Source: Bacteroidales bacterium UBA1237 (GTDB lineage: Bacteria > Bacteroidota > Bacteroidia > Bacteroidales > UBA932). Taken from it: a stretch of DNA of 5,858 bases. The translations under genes were made by a program, and so were the position numbers. The stretch is taken from contig DBWN01000162.1 in assembly GCA_002308935.1 (NCBI GenBank), forward strand, positions 1 through 5,858. Direction: 5' to 3'. Of this stretch, positions 4,456 to 5,858 are shown one piece after another. The notes beneath the pieces were generated by a model that saw only the letters and a list, made by a program, of their open reading frames with translations, made no database searches and was not told the origin of the DNA. How positions within the stretch are numbered: the first letter of the stretch is position 1; each line of letters starts with the position of its first letter.

Positions 4456-5622
4456 ATGGAGAACGCTACCAGCATATGGGGGATGATACGTCGGAAGTTC
4501 CGCGAACTTGCCAACATCAATGATTATATAGACCGCGACTCCGCCCCCGAGCGCATCAAGGACGGAATATGGTTCAGGGGACCGAACATCTGGATCCTCG
4601 CCCTGTCGATAATCGTCGCTTCTGTAGGACTCAACGTCAACTCAACTGCGGTGATAATCGGCGCCATGCTCATCTCCCCGCTGATGGGACCTATAGTAGG
4701 AGTAGGATTCTCCCTAGGGACACAGGACACTTCCTTGATGGAGCAGGCGGTGAAGAACCTCATAATCATGGTTACCATAAGCCTGCTGGTTTCCTGCGTG
4801 TATTTCATAGTGACCCCACTTCATCTGGTCGATCCTACCGAACTTGAGGCAAGGACCAGACCCACAATCTACGATGTTCTTATAGCCCTGTTCGGAGGAC
4901 TGGCCGGCATCCTTGAAACCTGCCGAAAAGAAAGAGGTACGGTGATTTCAGGCGTAGCTATCGCCACGGCTCTCATGCCTCCCCTGTGTACGGCGGGTTA
5001 CGGTCTGGCGCACTTGAGCCCCAGATTCTTCTTCGGTGCCCTGTTCCTTTTCCTTATCAACACAGCATTCATCATTCTGGCCACCTTTGTGATGGTGACA
5101 TACCTGAAGTTCCCGAAGATTGTCGAGTTGGACAGCATCCAGGCAAAGAAAAGGAAGAACATATCATCCACCGCAATCCTGGTCATAATCCTTCTGAGCA
5201 TGCTCAGCGGAATCAATGTGATCAGAGACAACAATTTCACAAGGAACGTGGAGGATTTCGTGAGCGAGGTAAGAACGATCGGGAAGACCTACATCTATCA
5301 CTACAGCATCTACAAGGACCACGGCAGGAAACTCAGGCTTGAGCTTATCGGTGAGCCTCTCTCACATGAGGACTCCCTTCAGCTTTTCTCGAAAGCGGAG
5401 TCATTCAAGATAAAGGAAAAGCAGCTTGTGATCGGACAACAGGCGATCGGTATGACCGGATCCGAGCTTCAGAACGAAATTGAGGGCGTTTATCAAAGCA
5501 TTGATGTCCAGATGATGTCCAGGGACGCACAGATACAGGAGCTCAGAAGCCGGGTGAACAAGTTGGATTCTCTATTGAAAGTTCTCTCGGACACCACGGC
5601 CAAAGCACCGGTAAAACAATGA
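4456..5622 (+). CDS. DUF389 family multi-pass inner-membrane protein, 388 aa
   Basis: Residues 39-86 carry the family signature: WFRGPNIWILAL, then VGLNVNSTAVIIGAMLISPLMGP. I count about seven hydrophobic segments: 44-60, 63-86, 101-121, 137-156, 161-183, 190-215 and 237-256. Some, such as 137-156, are rich in Gly and may be re-entrant. Conserved polar and glycine positions (NSTAVIIGA at 62-70, ATALMPPLCTAGYGL at 170-184) suggest a transport-like core. The family's role is unestablished, so I assign none. Residues 257-388 form a soluble tail ending in a heptad-like coiled coil (about 338-378). The start is uncertain: the first ATG coincides with the predicted transcription start, and Met10 (4483) is an alternative that still keeps every family motif. 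A 67-residue membrane protein follows 15 bp later. Confidence 0.9.
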   Translation: MENATSIWGMIRRKFRELANINDYIDRDSAPERIKDGIWFRGPNIWILALSIIVASVGLNVNSTAVIIGAMLISPLMGPIVGVGFSLGTQDTSLMEQAVKNLIIMVTISLLVSCVYFIVTPLHLVDPTELEARTRPTIYDVLIALFGGLAGILETCRKERGTVISGVAIATALMPPLCTAGYGLAHLSPRFFFGALFLFLINTAFIILATFVMVTYLKFPKIVELDSIQAKKRKNISSTAILVIILLSMLSGINVIRDNNFTRNVEDFVSEVRTIGKTYIYHYSIYKDHGRKLRLELIGEPLSHEDSLQLFSKAESFKIKEKQLVIGQQAIGMTGSELQNEIEGVYQSIDVQMMSRDAQIQELRSRVNKLDSLLKVLSDTTAKAPVKQ

Positions 5623-5637
5623 CAATCACCTTAGGAA

Positions 5638-5841
5638 ATGGCTAAAAAAGAAACAGACAAACTCCAACGGAGGCTGATCCTCTGTCAATGTCTTACCGTA
5701 GTCAGCATTCTTTTTCTTCTCGGCAAATGGCAGAAAGGTATGGAATGGCTGTTCTGGAGCGGTGTCGCAGTCTTCTTCCTTTCCCTTATCCTTCAAGGGA
5801 TACTCATATTCCTTATCATCAAGAAAAGAAAGAATTTCTGA
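5638..5841 (+). CDS. Small two-helix membrane protein of unknown function, 67 aa
   Basis: I do not recognise a family. The N-terminus is basic and soluble (MAKKETDKLQRR). Hydrophobic segments lie at about 13-29 (LILCQCLTVVSILFLLG) and 37-61 (LFWSGVAVFFLSLILQGILIFLI), joined by a short loop KWQKGMEW. The tail is strongly basic (KKRKNF). By the positive-inside rule both ends face the cytoplasm. It starts 15 bp after the DUF389 stop with no promoter in between, so it is very likely co-transcribed and may be an accessory subunit. AGGA (5633-5636) is only 1 nt from the ATG, too close for an ordinary Shine-Dalgarno. The codon pattern and unbroken hydrophobic design favour a real gene. The window ends 17 bp after its stop, so any further gene in the unit is not visible. 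Confidence 0.75.
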   Translation: MAKKETDKLQRRLILCQCLTVVSILFLLGKWQKGMEWLFWSGVAVFFLSLILQGILIFLIIKKRKNF

Positions 5842-5858
5842 AAAGCCGATCCTGGAAA

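Noticed and set aside
4524..5342. Open frames of 80-118 residues in other frames of the DUF389 gene
   Set aside because: They are shadows of a clearly conserved membrane protein gene and have no motif of their own.

Overview
The window looks like chromosomal DNA from a member of the Bacteroidales (phylum Bacteroidota). Four things point there: promoters of the Bacteroidota type (TTTG or TTG, about 19 bp, then TAnnTTTG) at several gene starts, genes mostly without strong Shine-Dalgarno sequences, moderate GC, and a DUF389 protein that reads like its Bacteroidales relatives. Nothing allows a genus call. I see no insertion sequence, phage gene, CRISPR array, tRNA or rRNA.

Layout. Positions 1-1625 hold a leftward two-gene unit. 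An exported protein of unknown function (1625 to 411) has TPR-like motifs, and a good promoter reads into it. It is followed after 36 bp by a secreted histidine-type phosphatase (374 to 1) that runs off the left edge. Positions 1626-2502 hold no convincing protein gene. They contain the leftward promoter, a nested inverted repeat near 1891-1940, a consensus -7 element at 2064, and a hairpin-rich stretch (about 2078-2305) that may be a small RNA or long leader. A 10-bp palindrome and two adjacent hairpins come next.

Positions 2503-3540 hold a rightward pair: a short helix-turn-helix protein resembling the front end of WYL-type regulators, then a HAD family phosphatase. A small hairpin lies between them. 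A second HTH protein (3685-4008) has its own promoter, a leader that can fold in competing ways, and a clear intrinsic terminator at 4037-4059.

Positions 4089-5841 hold a leftward copper-chaperone-like HMA protein (4304 to 4089). Divergent from it is a rightward pair: a DUF389 multi-pass membrane protein and a 67-residue two-helix membrane protein. The 151-bp gap between the divergent starts carries a hairpin, two 10-bp palindromes and a promoter placed so close to the DUF389 ATG that the message may be leaderless.

How the genes work together can only partly be inferred. The phosphatase and the unknown exported protein probably act in the same compartment. The first HTH protein may control itself and the HAD phosphatase. 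The small membrane protein may be an accessory to DUF389. No defence or biosynthetic system is evident. The most unexplained material is the non-coding stretch 1890-2460 and the regulatory regions before 3685 and 4456.
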